Shown here: in pieces, positions 51,979 through 59,260 of the stretch
How positions within the stretch are numbered: the stretch's first letter is position 1
Layout of the letters: each line of letters starts with the position of its first letter
Assembly (NCBI RefSeq): GCF_030019515.1
Contig: NZ_JASEEQ010000018.1
Span: 1 to 64,000, forward strand
DNA from: Nocardioides sp.
GTDB taxonomy: Bacteria > Actinomycetota > Actinomycetes > Propionibacteriales > Nocardioidaceae
Direction of reading: 5' to 3'
DNA length: 64,000 nucleotides
Notes under the pieces: model-generated
Seen by the model: only the letters and a program-made list of their open reading frames with translations
Databases searched by the model: none
Told to the model about the DNA's origin: nothing
Program-made: the position numbers and the translations under genes

Positions 51979-53214
51979 ATGCACGAACTGCTCGTCCTCG
52001 GCGGTGGAACTGCCGGAACCATGATCGTGAACAAGCTCCACAAGCGGCTAGAACCGACGCTGTGGAACATCACGGTCGTCGACCGCGACGACGCCCACCA
52101 CTACCAACCGGGCTACCTCCAGGTCCCGTTCGGTGCCGCGAACCCCACCCGGCTCACCCGGTCGCGGCACGCCCAGATCGCCGACGGGGTGCGGTTCGTG
52201 ACTGCGGAGGTCGACGTGGTCGACGCCGACCGCAACGAGGTCCGTCTCGGCGACGGGACCGTGCTCGGCTACGACCAGCTGGTGATCGCGACCGGCACCA
52301 GCCCGCGCCCCGATGAGACGCCCGGCGTGACCGGCGCCCTGTGGCGGCGCAGCGTCCACGAGTTCTACACGCTCGAGGGCGCGACCCTGCTGCGCGACGC
52401 ACTCGAGCGGTTCGAGCGCGGGCGGCTCCTCGTGCACATCACCGAGATGCCGATCAAGTGCCCGGTCGCACCGTTGGAGTTCACGTTCCTGGCCGAGTCC
52501 TGGCTGCGCGAACGGGGCCGGCGCAACGACGTCGAGATCGTCTACGTCACTCCGCTCTCGGGTGCGTTCACGCGCCCGATCGCCTCGGAGCGCCTGGGCC
52601 ACCTGCTCGAGGAGCGGCACATTACGGTCGAGACCGACTTCGTGGTGGAGCGCGTCGACGACCAGGCCGCGACCCTGGAGTCCTACGACGGCCGCAGCCT
52701 GCCGTTCGACCTGCTGGTGACCGTGCCCTTGAACATGGGTGCGGACTTCGTCGGGCGGTCGGGGCTCGGCGACGACCTCAACTACGTGCCGGTCGACCCC
52801 CAGACCTTCCTGGCCCGCGGGCACGACGACATCTTCGCCCTCGGCGACGCCTCCGACATCCCGACGTCGAAGGCCGGGTCGGTCGCGCACTTCGCGGTCG
52901 ACGTGTTCGTGGAGAACTTCCTCGACCACATCGCCGGACGGCCGATGACACACGAGTTCGACGGCCACGCCAACTGCTTCGTCGAGAGCGGCGACGGCAA
53001 GGCACTGCTCATCGACTTCAACTACGACGTCGAGCCGCTGCCCGGACGGTTCCCGGTGCCGTACGTCGGGCCGATGGCCCTGCTCGAGGAGTCCCGCCTC
53101 AACCACCTCGGCAAGCAGGCCTTCCCGTGGATCTACTGGAACGTCCTGCTCCCCGGCCGGCCGATCCCCCTGCCGGCCACGATGAGCATGGCCGGCAAGC
53201 ACGTCCCCGCGTGA
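51979..53214 (+). CDS. SQR-like FAD-dependent pyridine nucleotide-disulfide oxidoreductase
   Basis: This 411-residue flavoprotein of the sulfide:quinone oxidoreductase/NDH-2 family has the FAD-binding LVLGGGTAGTMIVNKL, the second dinucleotide motif LVIATGTSPR and FALGDASDIPTSKAG. Two cysteines at SQR-type positions are present (Cys161 in IKCPVAP and Cys333 in HANCFVESGDG), but the third SQR cysteine near residue 125 is absent. It may oxidise sulfide, polysulfide or a persulfide carrier and reduce quinone. GAGAGGTGA precedes the ATG. TusE- and DsrE-like neighbours support a sulfur role. Confidence 0.85.
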   Translation: MHELLVLGGGTAGTMIVNKLHKRLEPTLWNITVVDRDDAHHYQPGYLQVPFGAANPTRLTRSRHAQIADGVRFVTAEVDVVDADRNEVRLGDGTVLGYDQLVIATGTSPRPDETPGVTGALWRRSVHEFYTLEGATLLRDALERFERGRLLVHITEMPIKCPVAPLEFTFLAESWLRERGRRNDVEIVYVTPLSGAFTRPIASERLGHLLEERHITVETDFVVERVDDQAATLESYDGRSLPFDLLVTVPLNMGADFVGRSGLGDDLNYVPVDPQTFLARGHDDIFALGDASDIPTSKAGSVAHFAVDVFVENFLDHIAGRPMTHEFDGHANCFVESGDGKALLIDFNYDVEPLPGRFPVPYVGPMALLEESRLNHLGKQAFPWIYWNVLLPGRPIPLPATMSMAGKHVPA

Positions 53215-53262
53215 TCACGGGGCGCCCCGAACCAGCAGCAACAGGTAGATGAAGGAGGAGGG

Positions 53263-53577
53263 ATGAGCACGACCACCATCGGCGGCCACACCCTGACCGT
53301 CGACCAGGAGGGCTTCCTGACCGACCGCAGCGAGTGGAGCGAGGAGGTCGCAACGGCTCTCGCGGAGCAGATCGGCGTCACGCTCGAGAGCGAGCACTGG
53401 ACGGTCCTGAGCTTCCTGCGCGCCGAGCACGCACAGACCGGCGAGACGCCGACGCTGCGCCGGGTGAGCACCGGGCTGGAGATCCCGGTCAAGCATCTGT
53501 TCGAGCTGTTCCCCGTCAAGCCCGCCAAGAAGATGGCGTACGTCGCCGGCCTGCCCAAGCCTCGCGGCTGCGTGTGA
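53263..53577 (+). CDS. TusE/DsrC/DsvC-family sulfur carrier
   Basis: This 104-residue protein has the DsrC fold, recognised by GFLTDRSEWSEEVATALA, SEHWTVLSFLR, PTLRRVSTGL and the flexible C-terminal arm AGLPKPRGCV. The penultimate Cys that carries persulfide is present. The second DsrC cysteine, ten residues earlier, is missing (the arm reads KKMAYVAGLPKP), so it is a TusE-like single-Cys carrier and not a trisulfide-forming DsrC. It lies 48 nt after the SQR-like gene and 10 nt before the DsrE2-like gene. Confidence 0.88.
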   Translation: MSTTTIGGHTLTVDQEGFLTDRSEWSEEVATALAEQIGVTLESEHWTVLSFLRAEHAQTGETPTLRRVSTGLEIPVKHLFELFPVKPAKKMAYVAGLPKPRGCV

Positions 53578-53587
53578 GGAGACCGCC

Positions 53588-54106
53588 ATGACCACCGACC
53601 TGACCCCCGAAACGAGCCCCCTGGTCCCGACCTTCGACGCCCCTCCCTCGGGCCGCAAGCTCGCCATCATCTGCTCCAAGGGCAGCCTGGACATGGCCTA
53701 CCCGGGCCTGATCCTCGCCAACGCGGCGCTCGGCGAGGGCATCGAGGTGCACCTGTTCTTCACGTTCTGGGGCTTCGACATGATCAACCGCGAGCACATG
53801 GCCGAGTTGAAGTTCACCCCGGTCGGCAACCCGGCGACACACATGCCACAGGGCCTCGGCGGCCTGCCCGGCATGACCGCGCTGGCGACCCACAAGCTGC
53901 GCAAGTCGATCGCGGACCTCGACGTACCCGACGTCCCCGAGTTCCTCGAGCAGATCCTCGGCTCCGGCGGCCACCTCTGGGCGTGCCGGATGTCCGCGGA
54001 CATGCAGCACCTCACCGAGAAGGACCTCTACGAGGGGGTCGAGGGGATCATCAGCGCCTCCGAGTTCATCGAGATGACCGAGGGCGCCCAGCTGCTCTTC
54101 ATCTGA
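53588..54106 (+). CDS. DsrE/DsrF-like (DsrE2) sulfurtransferase
   Basis: This 172-residue DsrE-fold protein is of the DsrE2 type: KLAIICSKGSLDMAYPGLIL near the N-terminus, EVHLFFTFWGFDMINRE, and the active-site Cys in LWACRMSADMQHLTEKDL followed by VEGIISASEFIEMTEGA. It probably relays persulfide sulfur to or from the TusE/DsrC-like protein. It is the last gene of the operon and convergent with the DevS-like kinase. Confidence 0.88.
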   Translation: MTTDLTPETSPLVPTFDAPPSGRKLAIICSKGSLDMAYPGLILANAALGEGIEVHLFFTFWGFDMINREHMAELKFTPVGNPATHMPQGLGGLPGMTALATHKLRKSIADLDVPDVPEFLEQILGSGGHLWACRMSADMQHLTEKDLYEGVEGIISASEFIEMTEGAQLLFI

Positions 54107-54177
54107 GCGACCGACCACGCCGACCGCGTCGCCGGCGCCGGCACACCTCGATCCGGCGCGTGACCACGCGCGTCAGC

Positions 54178-55911
54178 TCAAGCGGGGACCCACCACTCCA
54201 CGGTGGTGCCGTGGCCGGGGAGCGAGGTGATCGTGCACCGGCCGCCGCGCCGCTCGGCGCGCTGCCGCATGTTCGACAGGCCGCTCTGCGGCACGTCCTC
54301 GGGCATCCCGCGCCCGTTGTCGGCCACCGTGAGGCGGACGCCGTCGACGGCGGCCAGCTCGACCGACACCGACGTGGCGCGCGCGTGCCGGGCGGCGTTG
54401 GAGAGCGCCTCGGTCAGCACGGCGAGCACGTCGGGGGCGACGTCGGTGCCGACCCGGGTGCGGACCGGGCCCTCGAAGCGCAGCGCCGGACGGAACTTCA
54501 GGGTCCCCGCCGCACGGTCCACCATCCGGGTGACCTCGGCCTGGATGTCGGAGGCGTTCTCGGCCGAGCCGAGGGCGAAGATCGTGCGCCGGATGTCGCG
54601 GATGGTCGTGTCCAGGTCGTCGACGGCGGCGTCGAGCTTCTCGGTGAGGTCCTCCGACCCGGCTGCCCGGGCGGTGCTCTGCAGGCTCAGCCCGACCGCG
54701 AACAGCCGCTGGATGACCAGGTCGTGCAGGTCCCGGCCGATCCGGTCGCGGTCCTCGAAGAGCACCAGCCGCTGCCGGTCCTCGCGGGCCTGGGTCACCT
54801 CGAGCGCCAACGCGGCCTGCTCGGCGAAGCTGGCCGGCAGCGTCGGGTCGACGGCGTGGAACGCCATCACGTTCTCCGGCCGCCAGCCCAGGGCGAGCAC
54901 GCCCTGCGCCGCGGCGGTGCCGCGCAGCGGCACGATGATCGCCGGGCCGATCCGCGGCCAGCCGAGCGCCTTCGGCACATTCACGGCCTGAGGGTCCGCG
55001 CCGATGTCCTCGACGGTGATCGGGGTGGCCGTCCGCACGACGCTGCTGCTGAGGGAGGACCCGAGGTCGACGGTGTCCATCACCCCCGGGTCGGCCTTCT
55101 CCCCCGACACGACCCGCACCCGCAGGGCCTCGACCCCCGGCCCGGCCACGATCCAGGCGACGTCGGCCGCGGCGAGCTCGCGCGCATGGTCGGCGATGAC
55201 CTGGAGCGCGTCCTCGTGCCCGCCCGGCCCGGCGAGCCGCGCGGTGATCTCCGCAGTGGCGGCGAGCCAGCGCTCCCGGCGCGCCGCCTCCTCGTGCAGG
55301 CGGGCGTTCTCGATCGCGACGCCGGCCGCGGCCGCGAGCGCGACCACGATCTCCTCGTCCTGCTCGGTGAAGTCGCCGTCGCCGACCTTCTCGGTCAGGT
55401 AGAGGTTCCCGAACACCTTCTCCCGGATCCGCACGGGCACGCCCAGGAAGGAGCGCATCGGCGGGTGGTGGGGCGGGAAGCCGTACGACGCGGGGTGCTC
55501 GGCGATGTCGTGCAGGCGCAGCGGCTCGGGCTGGTCGATGATCAGGCCGAGCAGCCCGTGGCCGGTCGGGAGGTCGCCGATCTCGTGGTGCTGCGTGCTG
55601 GTCACGCCGTGCGTCACGAACGTCTGCAGGCGCCGGTCCTCGCCCGCGCCGAGCACCCCGAGCGCGGCGTAGCGGGCACCGGCCAGGTCGCTGGCGATCT
55701 CCACGATCCGGGTGAGCAGGTCGTCGAGGGAGAGGTCGGCCGCCATCGTGACCACGGCGTCGAGGAGGAGTCGCCACCGGGCCCGGTCGTCGAGCACGCC
55801 GTGCACCCGCAGCAGGACCTCGCGCAGGAGCTCGTCGAACCCCGTCCCGGCCAGCTCCGAGCCGAGGTGGACGGGGTCGCCCTGCGACCCCGCGTGCCGC
55901 GGCAGCTGCAT
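54178..55911 (-). CDS. DevS/DosS-like two-GAF sensor histidine kinase
   Basis: This 577-residue cytosolic kinase has GAF-A (about 55-200), GAF-B (about 215-375), a HisKA_3 domain with phospho-His396 in RIGRDLHDLVIQRLF, and an HATPase_c with ALSNAARHARA and VADNGRGMP. GAF-A contains HPASYGFPPHHPPMRSFLG with His149. From memory, His149 in PPYHPPM is the proximal heme ligand of M. tuberculosis DosS, whose phospho-His is residue 395, so the spacing is nearly identical. It probably senses O2, NO, CO or redox state through heme. GGGAGGG precedes the ATG and a DosR-like box lies 58 nt upstream, implying autoregulation. Confidence 0.93.
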   Translation of the reverse strand: MQLPRHAGSQGDPVHLGSELAGTGFDELLREVLLRVHGVLDDRARWRLLLDAVVTMAADLSLDDLLTRIVEIASDLAGARYAALGVLGAGEDRRLQTFVTHGVTSTQHHEIGDLPTGHGLLGLIIDQPEPLRLHDIAEHPASYGFPPHHPPMRSFLGVPVRIREKVFGNLYLTEKVGDGDFTEQDEEIVVALAAAAGVAIENARLHEEAARRERWLAATAEITARLAGPGGHEDALQVIADHARELAAADVAWIVAGPGVEALRVRVVSGEKADPGVMDTVDLGSSLSSSVVRTATPITVEDIGADPQAVNVPKALGWPRIGPAIIVPLRGTAAAQGVLALGWRPENVMAFHAVDPTLPASFAEQAALALEVTQAREDRQRLVLFEDRDRIGRDLHDLVIQRLFAVGLSLQSTARAAGSEDLTEKLDAAVDDLDTTIRDIRRTIFALGSAENASDIQAEVTRMVDRAAGTLKFRPALRFEGPVRTRVGTDVAPDVLAVLTEALSNAARHARATSVSVELAAVDGVRLTVADNGRGMPEDVPQSGLSNMRQRAERRGGRCTITSLPGHGTTVEWWVPA

Positions 55912-55969
55912 GCCACCCTCCCTGTCAGCTCGGGGCCTCCGGAGGACGCTATCAACTCCCGCCCAGCCT

Positions 55970-55983
55970 GGGACCAAGGTCCT
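55970..55983. promoter_or_regulatory. DosR-like box GGGACCAAGGTCCT
   Basis: One mismatch from a perfect palindrome. It lies 58 nt from the DevS-like start (leftward) and 104 nt from the PNPOx-like gene (rightward) in their shared promoter region. Confidence 0.75.
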
Positions 55984-56087
55984 GCCAGACCGGGTCGCTA
56001 CGGACTGGGAGGCATCCGTCACACCCGGCAGGTTGGGGGGACCCACCGCGGGCATCCGCGGCGCACCCGAGCGCTGGAGGGACCGAG

Positions 56088-56510
56088 ATGAAGACACGAC
56101 CCGAGTCCGAGGGCCGACTGGCCACCCTCCTGTCCTACGACTGCTGGAACCTGCTGGAGTCGGCCGACATCGCCCGCGTCGCCTGGGTCGGTCCCGAGGG
56201 CGTCGCCGTCGTACCGGTCAACTACGCCGTCGTCGCTGGCGCCGTGTGGTTCCGCACCACCCCCGACTCCACGCTGGCGCGCGAGTGCAACGAGCAGCGG
56301 GTCGTGGTCGAGGTCGACCAGATCGACCCGATCACCCGGGCCGGGTGGAGCGTCGTCGTCGTCGGCACCGCCGAGCTCGTCGACGCCCAGGACGTCCCGG
56401 ACATGCTGATCGGCCTGGAGGTGTGGCCGATCGGGACCCGCGCGCTGTTCGTCCGCGTCGACGTCCACGAGGTCAGCGGCCGGCGTCTGTACGGCGCCAA
56501 CGGAACCTGA
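56088..56510 (+). CDS. pyridoxamine 5'-phosphate oxidase-like flavin/F420-binding protein 3
   Basis: This is a 140-residue third paralogue with SYDCWNLLESADIARVAWV, VAVVPVNYAVVAGAVWFRT, VVVEVDQIDPITRAGWSVV and a VRVDVHEVSGRRL ending. It has the same split-barrel pattern as the proteins at 42870 and 46098. GAGGGACCGAG precedes the ATG. It is divergent from the DevS-like kinase gene and convergent with the DevR-like regulator gene. Confidence 0.88.
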   Translation: MKTRPESEGRLATLLSYDCWNLLESADIARVAWVGPEGVAVVPVNYAVVAGAVWFRTTPDSTLARECNEQRVVVEVDQIDPITRAGWSVVVVGTAELVDAQDVPDMLIGLEVWPIGTRALFVRVDVHEVSGRRLYGANGT

Positions 56511-56569
56511 GCCGACGGGCGCCGAGACCGGCCGGCGGGGAGCCCGGGCGCCACGCGCCGACCCTGCCG

Positions 56570-56606
56570 GTCGACCCGGCCGGTCACGGAGCCTGGCCGG
56601 GTCGAC
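56570..56606. terminator. bidirectional terminator between PNPOx-like 3 and devR-like genes
   Basis: A perfect 12-bp stem (GTCGACCCGGCC / GGCCGGGTCGAC) with a 13-nt loop lies midway between the two convergent stops. Confidence 0.8.
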
Positions 56607-56625
56607 GCGGGGTCCGCAGGCCGGG

Positions 56626-57282
56626 TCAGACCCCGAGGTGCTTGGTGGCGAAGATCGCCGCCTGGGTGCGGCTCTCGAGACCCAGCTTCGCGAGCATCGA
56701 GGAGACGTAGTTCTTGACGGTCTTCTCGGCCAGGCACAGGTGCGCGGCGATCTGCCGGTTGGTCATGCCCTGGCCGATCAGCTCGAGGATCCGCTGCTCC
56801 TGAGCGGTCAGCTGCTCGATCGACGGGTCCGTCCGCGGCCCGGCGCGCAGCCGGTCCAGGACGTGGGCGGTGACGGCCGGGTCCAGCATCGACTGGCCGG
56901 CGGCGACCCGGCGGACGGTCTCGACGAAGTCGGTGCCCTTGACCTGCTTGAGGATGTAGCCGGCCGCGCCGGCCATGATCGCGGAGAAGAGCGCCTCGTC
57001 GTCGTCGTACGACGTCAGGATCAGCGCGGCGATGCCCGGGTCGACCGAGCGCACGTCGCGGCACACGTCGATCCCGGACCCGTCGGGCAGCCGGCCGTCG
57101 AGGATCGCGACGTCGGGGCGGAGTGCCGGGATGCGGCGCGCGGCCTCGGTCGCCAGGCCGGACTCGCCGATGACGACGATGTCGCCCTCGCTCTCCAGCA
57201 GCTCCCGGATCCCCCGGCGCACCAGCTCGTGGTCATCGAGCAGGTAGACGGTGATCTGCCCGCTCGTCGCCTGGTCCTCCAT
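56626..57282 (-). CDS. DevR/DosR-like response regulator
   Basis: This 218-residue NarL-family regulator resembles mycobacterial DosR throughout. The receiver has VYLLDDHELVRRGIRELLES, phosphoacceptor Asp62 in RPDVAILDGRLPDGSGID, LILTSYDDDEAL and YILKQVKG. The LuxR domain has LTAQEQRILELIGQGMTNRQ, AEKTVKNYVSSMLAKLG and RTQAAIFATKH. The recognition segment TVKNYVS is the same as that recalled for DosR, so a DosR-type site is expected, and 14-bp boxes of that type precede nearly all genes around it. A box lies 58 nt upstream of its own start. The DevS-like kinase 0.5 kb to the left is its likely partner. Confidence 0.94.
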   Translation of the reverse strand: MEDQATSGQITVYLLDDHELVRRGIRELLESEGDIVVIGESGLATEAARRIPALRPDVAILDGRLPDGSGIDVCRDVRSVDPGIAALILTSYDDDEALFSAIMAGAAGYILKQVKGTDFVETVRRVAAGQSMLDPAVTAHVLDRLRAGPRTDPSIEQLTAQEQRILELIGQGMTNRQIAAHLCLAEKTVKNYVSSMLAKLGLESRTQAAIFATKHLGV

Positions 57283-57340
57283 GCCTTTCAACCTAGGTCG
57301 CGCGGCGCCCGATGTTGCCTGTCGATGGCCCCCGGTCCGC

Positions 57341-57354
57341 GGGACCTTTGTCCC
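57341..57354. promoter_or_regulatory. DosR-like box GGGACCTTTGTCCC
   Basis: One mismatch from a perfect palindrome. It is placed 58 nt from the devR-like start (leftward) and 87 nt from the CBS-BON gene (rightward), which suggests autoregulation and shared control. Confidence 0.75.
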
Positions 57355-57441
57355 TGGGTCCGAAGCCCCGCGCACCGGAGGCTGGAGCCAGGACCGACGA
57401 GCCCGTCGGCGCGAACGCTGAATCACAGGAGGGAGAGCACG

Positions 57442-58032
57442 ATGCTGGTGCAGGAACTGATGACACCGGAGCCGATGACGGTGCGTCCCTCGACCACGAT
57501 CAAGGAGGCGCTCTCGCACCTGGCCGAGCACGGGATCACCTGCCTGCCGGTCGTCGACGGCGCCGGCCGCCTGCAGGGCGTGGTCAGCGAGGCTGACCTG
57601 ATCCGCGACGTCGTCGCCCCCGACCCGCGCGCCGCGGCCCGCCCGGTCTCGATCGAGCCGGTGTTCCCGCCGCGCACCGTGGAGGAGGTCTACACCCGGC
57701 ACCCGGTATCGGTGCGCCGCAACGACGACCTGGCGCGGGCCGTGGAGGTGATGACCTCGACCGCGGTCAAGAGCCTGCCGGTGGTCGACGACGACGGCCG
57801 GCTGGTCGGCGTCGTCAGCCGCAGCGACGTGGTCCAGGTGCTGGCCCGCGCCGACGACGTGATCGCCGCGGACGTCGACGAGCTGCTCCGCTCGCTGGGG
57901 CACCCGGACTGGCTGGTGGAGGTCACCGACGGCATCGTCAGCGTCTCCGGGCCCAGCGGGGCGCCCGAGCGGTCGCTCGCGCACGTCGTGGCGCACACCG
58001 TGCCCGGCGTGATCGACGTCTGGGTCGACTGA
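57442..58032 (+). CDS. CBS-domain pair with C-terminal BON domain (Hrp1-like)
   Basis: This 196-residue protein has two CBS motifs (about 1-60 and 70-130; VQELMTPEPMTVRPSTTIKE, LPVVDGAGRLQGVVSEADL, LPVVDDDGRLVGVVSRSDVV) that bind adenine nucleotides in relatives. A C-terminal BON-like segment follows (LVEVTDGIVSVSGPSGAPE ... VPGVIDVWVD). A CBS protein, Hrp1/Rv2626c, is among the strongest DosR targets in M. tuberculosis. AGGAGGGAG precedes the ATG. It is divergent from the devR-like gene. Confidence 0.9.
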   Translation: MLVQELMTPEPMTVRPSTTIKEALSHLAEHGITCLPVVDGAGRLQGVVSEADLIRDVVAPDPRAAARPVSIEPVFPPRTVEEVYTRHPVSVRRNDDLARAVEVMTSTAVKSLPVVDDDGRLVGVVSRSDVVQVLARADDVIAADVDELLRSLGHPDWLVEVTDGIVSVSGPSGAPERSLAHVVAHTVPGVIDVWVD

Positions 58033-58055
58033 GACCTTCCCGATCATCAGGTCTC

Positions 58056-58083
58056 GGGACCTAGGTCTCTGGACCTGTGTCCC
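58056..58083. promoter_or_regulatory. two abutting DosR-like boxes
   Basis: GGGACCTAGGTCTC (58056-58069) and TGGACCTGTGTCCC (58070-58083) adjoin exactly, centres 14 bp apart, ending 40 nt before the nitroreductase ATG. The CBS-BON gene ends 23 nt upstream, so the boxes serve the nitroreductase gene. Confidence 0.75.
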
Positions 58084-58123
58084 GATGGCCGCCCATCGTT
58101 GAGCACCCGAGGGGGTGAAACCC

Positions 58124-59149
58124 ATGTCCAGGACCAAGGAGGAGGCCGTGACGCCAGGGGCCGGGAGCGCTGCGCGCCCCGAGACCATCCCGGGCCTGCG
58201 GATCGCGGAGGCCGCGCTCCGCGCGCCCAGCATCCACAACAGCCAGCCGTGGCGGTGGCGGGTGGGCGGGGACCGGGTGGACCTGTACGCCGACCGCGAC
58301 CGCCAGCTGGCCGCGGCCGACCCGGTCGGCCGGAACCTGGCGATCAGCTGCGGCGCGGCGCTCCACGAGGCCACGGTCGCCGCGCAGGCCTACGGCTGGC
58401 CGGCCGAGATCACCCGCCTCCCCGACCCCCGGGACCCCGACCACCTCGCGACGCTCCACCTGCGACGGGGCAACCAGCTCCCCCGAGCCCTCCAGGACCT
58501 CGAGGCGCTGCAGGAGCGCCGTACCGACCGGCGGCGCTTCACGTCCTGGCCGATCCCGCCGGAGCGACTGGCCCGGCTGGCCGCGTCGGTGGGCGTGGAC
58601 CAGGCCCGGGTCGTCCCGGTGACCGCGGCGCACGACCGGGTGCGCGTGGAGCTGCTGGTCAGCCGCGCGACGACGATCCAGAAGGCCGACCGCCGGTTCG
58701 CGAACGAGCAGCGCTCCTGGCTGGACCGCAGCGAGGTCGACGGCATCCCCCGCGAGCTGCTGCCGGCTGCCGGGACGCCGGGGCGAGGATCCCGCTTCGT
58801 CGACGGGCCCGTCGAGGAGCTGGACGACCGCGGCTCGATCGAGAACTCCGACGGGCTGCTGGTGGTCGCCACCGACGCCGACGACATCGAGGCGTGGCTG
58901 CGCGCCGGCGAGGCGCTCGACCAGCTGTGGCTGCATGCCATGAACGACGGCCTCTCGGTGGTGCCGCTGAGCCAGGTGATCGAGGTCGACGAGACTCGGA
59001 CGGCGCTCCACCACGAGCTGCTCGGCGGCCTGCTGCACCCGCAGCTGCTGGTCCGGATCGGCTGGCAGGAGATCGCCCGGAGCCCGCTGCCGCGGACGCC
59101 TCGGCGCCCGCTCGCCGAGGTCCTGGTGGCCGACCCGCGCCGAGGCTGA
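58124..59149 (+). CDS. Acg-family nitroreductase-like flavoprotein
   Basis: This 341-residue protein is of the Acg/Rv2032 type, a duplicated nitroreductase fold that holds FMN but has a lid blocking access. Motifs are RIAEAALRAPSIHNSQPWRWR, ISCGAALHEATVAAQAYG, RRTDRRRFTSWPIP, AGEALDQLWLHAMNDGLSVVPLSQVIE and LVRIGW. Acg is a classic DosR-induced gene proposed to sequester flavin. ATG at 58124 is preferred: GAGGGGG lies 8 nt upstream. A GTG at 58115 is in frame. Confidence 0.9.
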   Translation: MSRTKEEAVTPGAGSAARPETIPGLRIAEAALRAPSIHNSQPWRWRVGGDRVDLYADRDRQLAAADPVGRNLAISCGAALHEATVAAQAYGWPAEITRLPDPRDPDHLATLHLRRGNQLPRALQDLEALQERRTDRRRFTSWPIPPERLARLAASVGVDQARVVPVTAAHDRVRVELLVSRATTIQKADRRFANEQRSWLDRSEVDGIPRELLPAAGTPGRGSRFVDGPVEELDDRGSIENSDGLLVVATDADDIEAWLRAGEALDQLWLHAMNDGLSVVPLSQVIEVDETRTALHHELLGGLLHPQLLVRIGWQEIARSPLPRTPRRPLAEVLVADPRRG

Positions 59150-59189
59150 CCCCGGACCGAGGCTGCTCGCGGCCGACTCCGGCCCGACC

Positions 59190-59203
59190 GGGCCGATGGT
59201 CCC
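59190..59203 (+). promoter_or_regulatory. DosR-like box GGGCCGATGGTCCC
   Basis: The right half is perfect and the left half is four of six. It ends 57 nt before the usp 4 ATG, the same distance as at the devR-like and devS-like genes. Confidence 0.65.
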
Positions 59204-59260
59204 CGGACCGCGAGCCCTCCGGCCGTGGCCGCTTCCACGCGGCTGGGCGATGGTGGAGAC

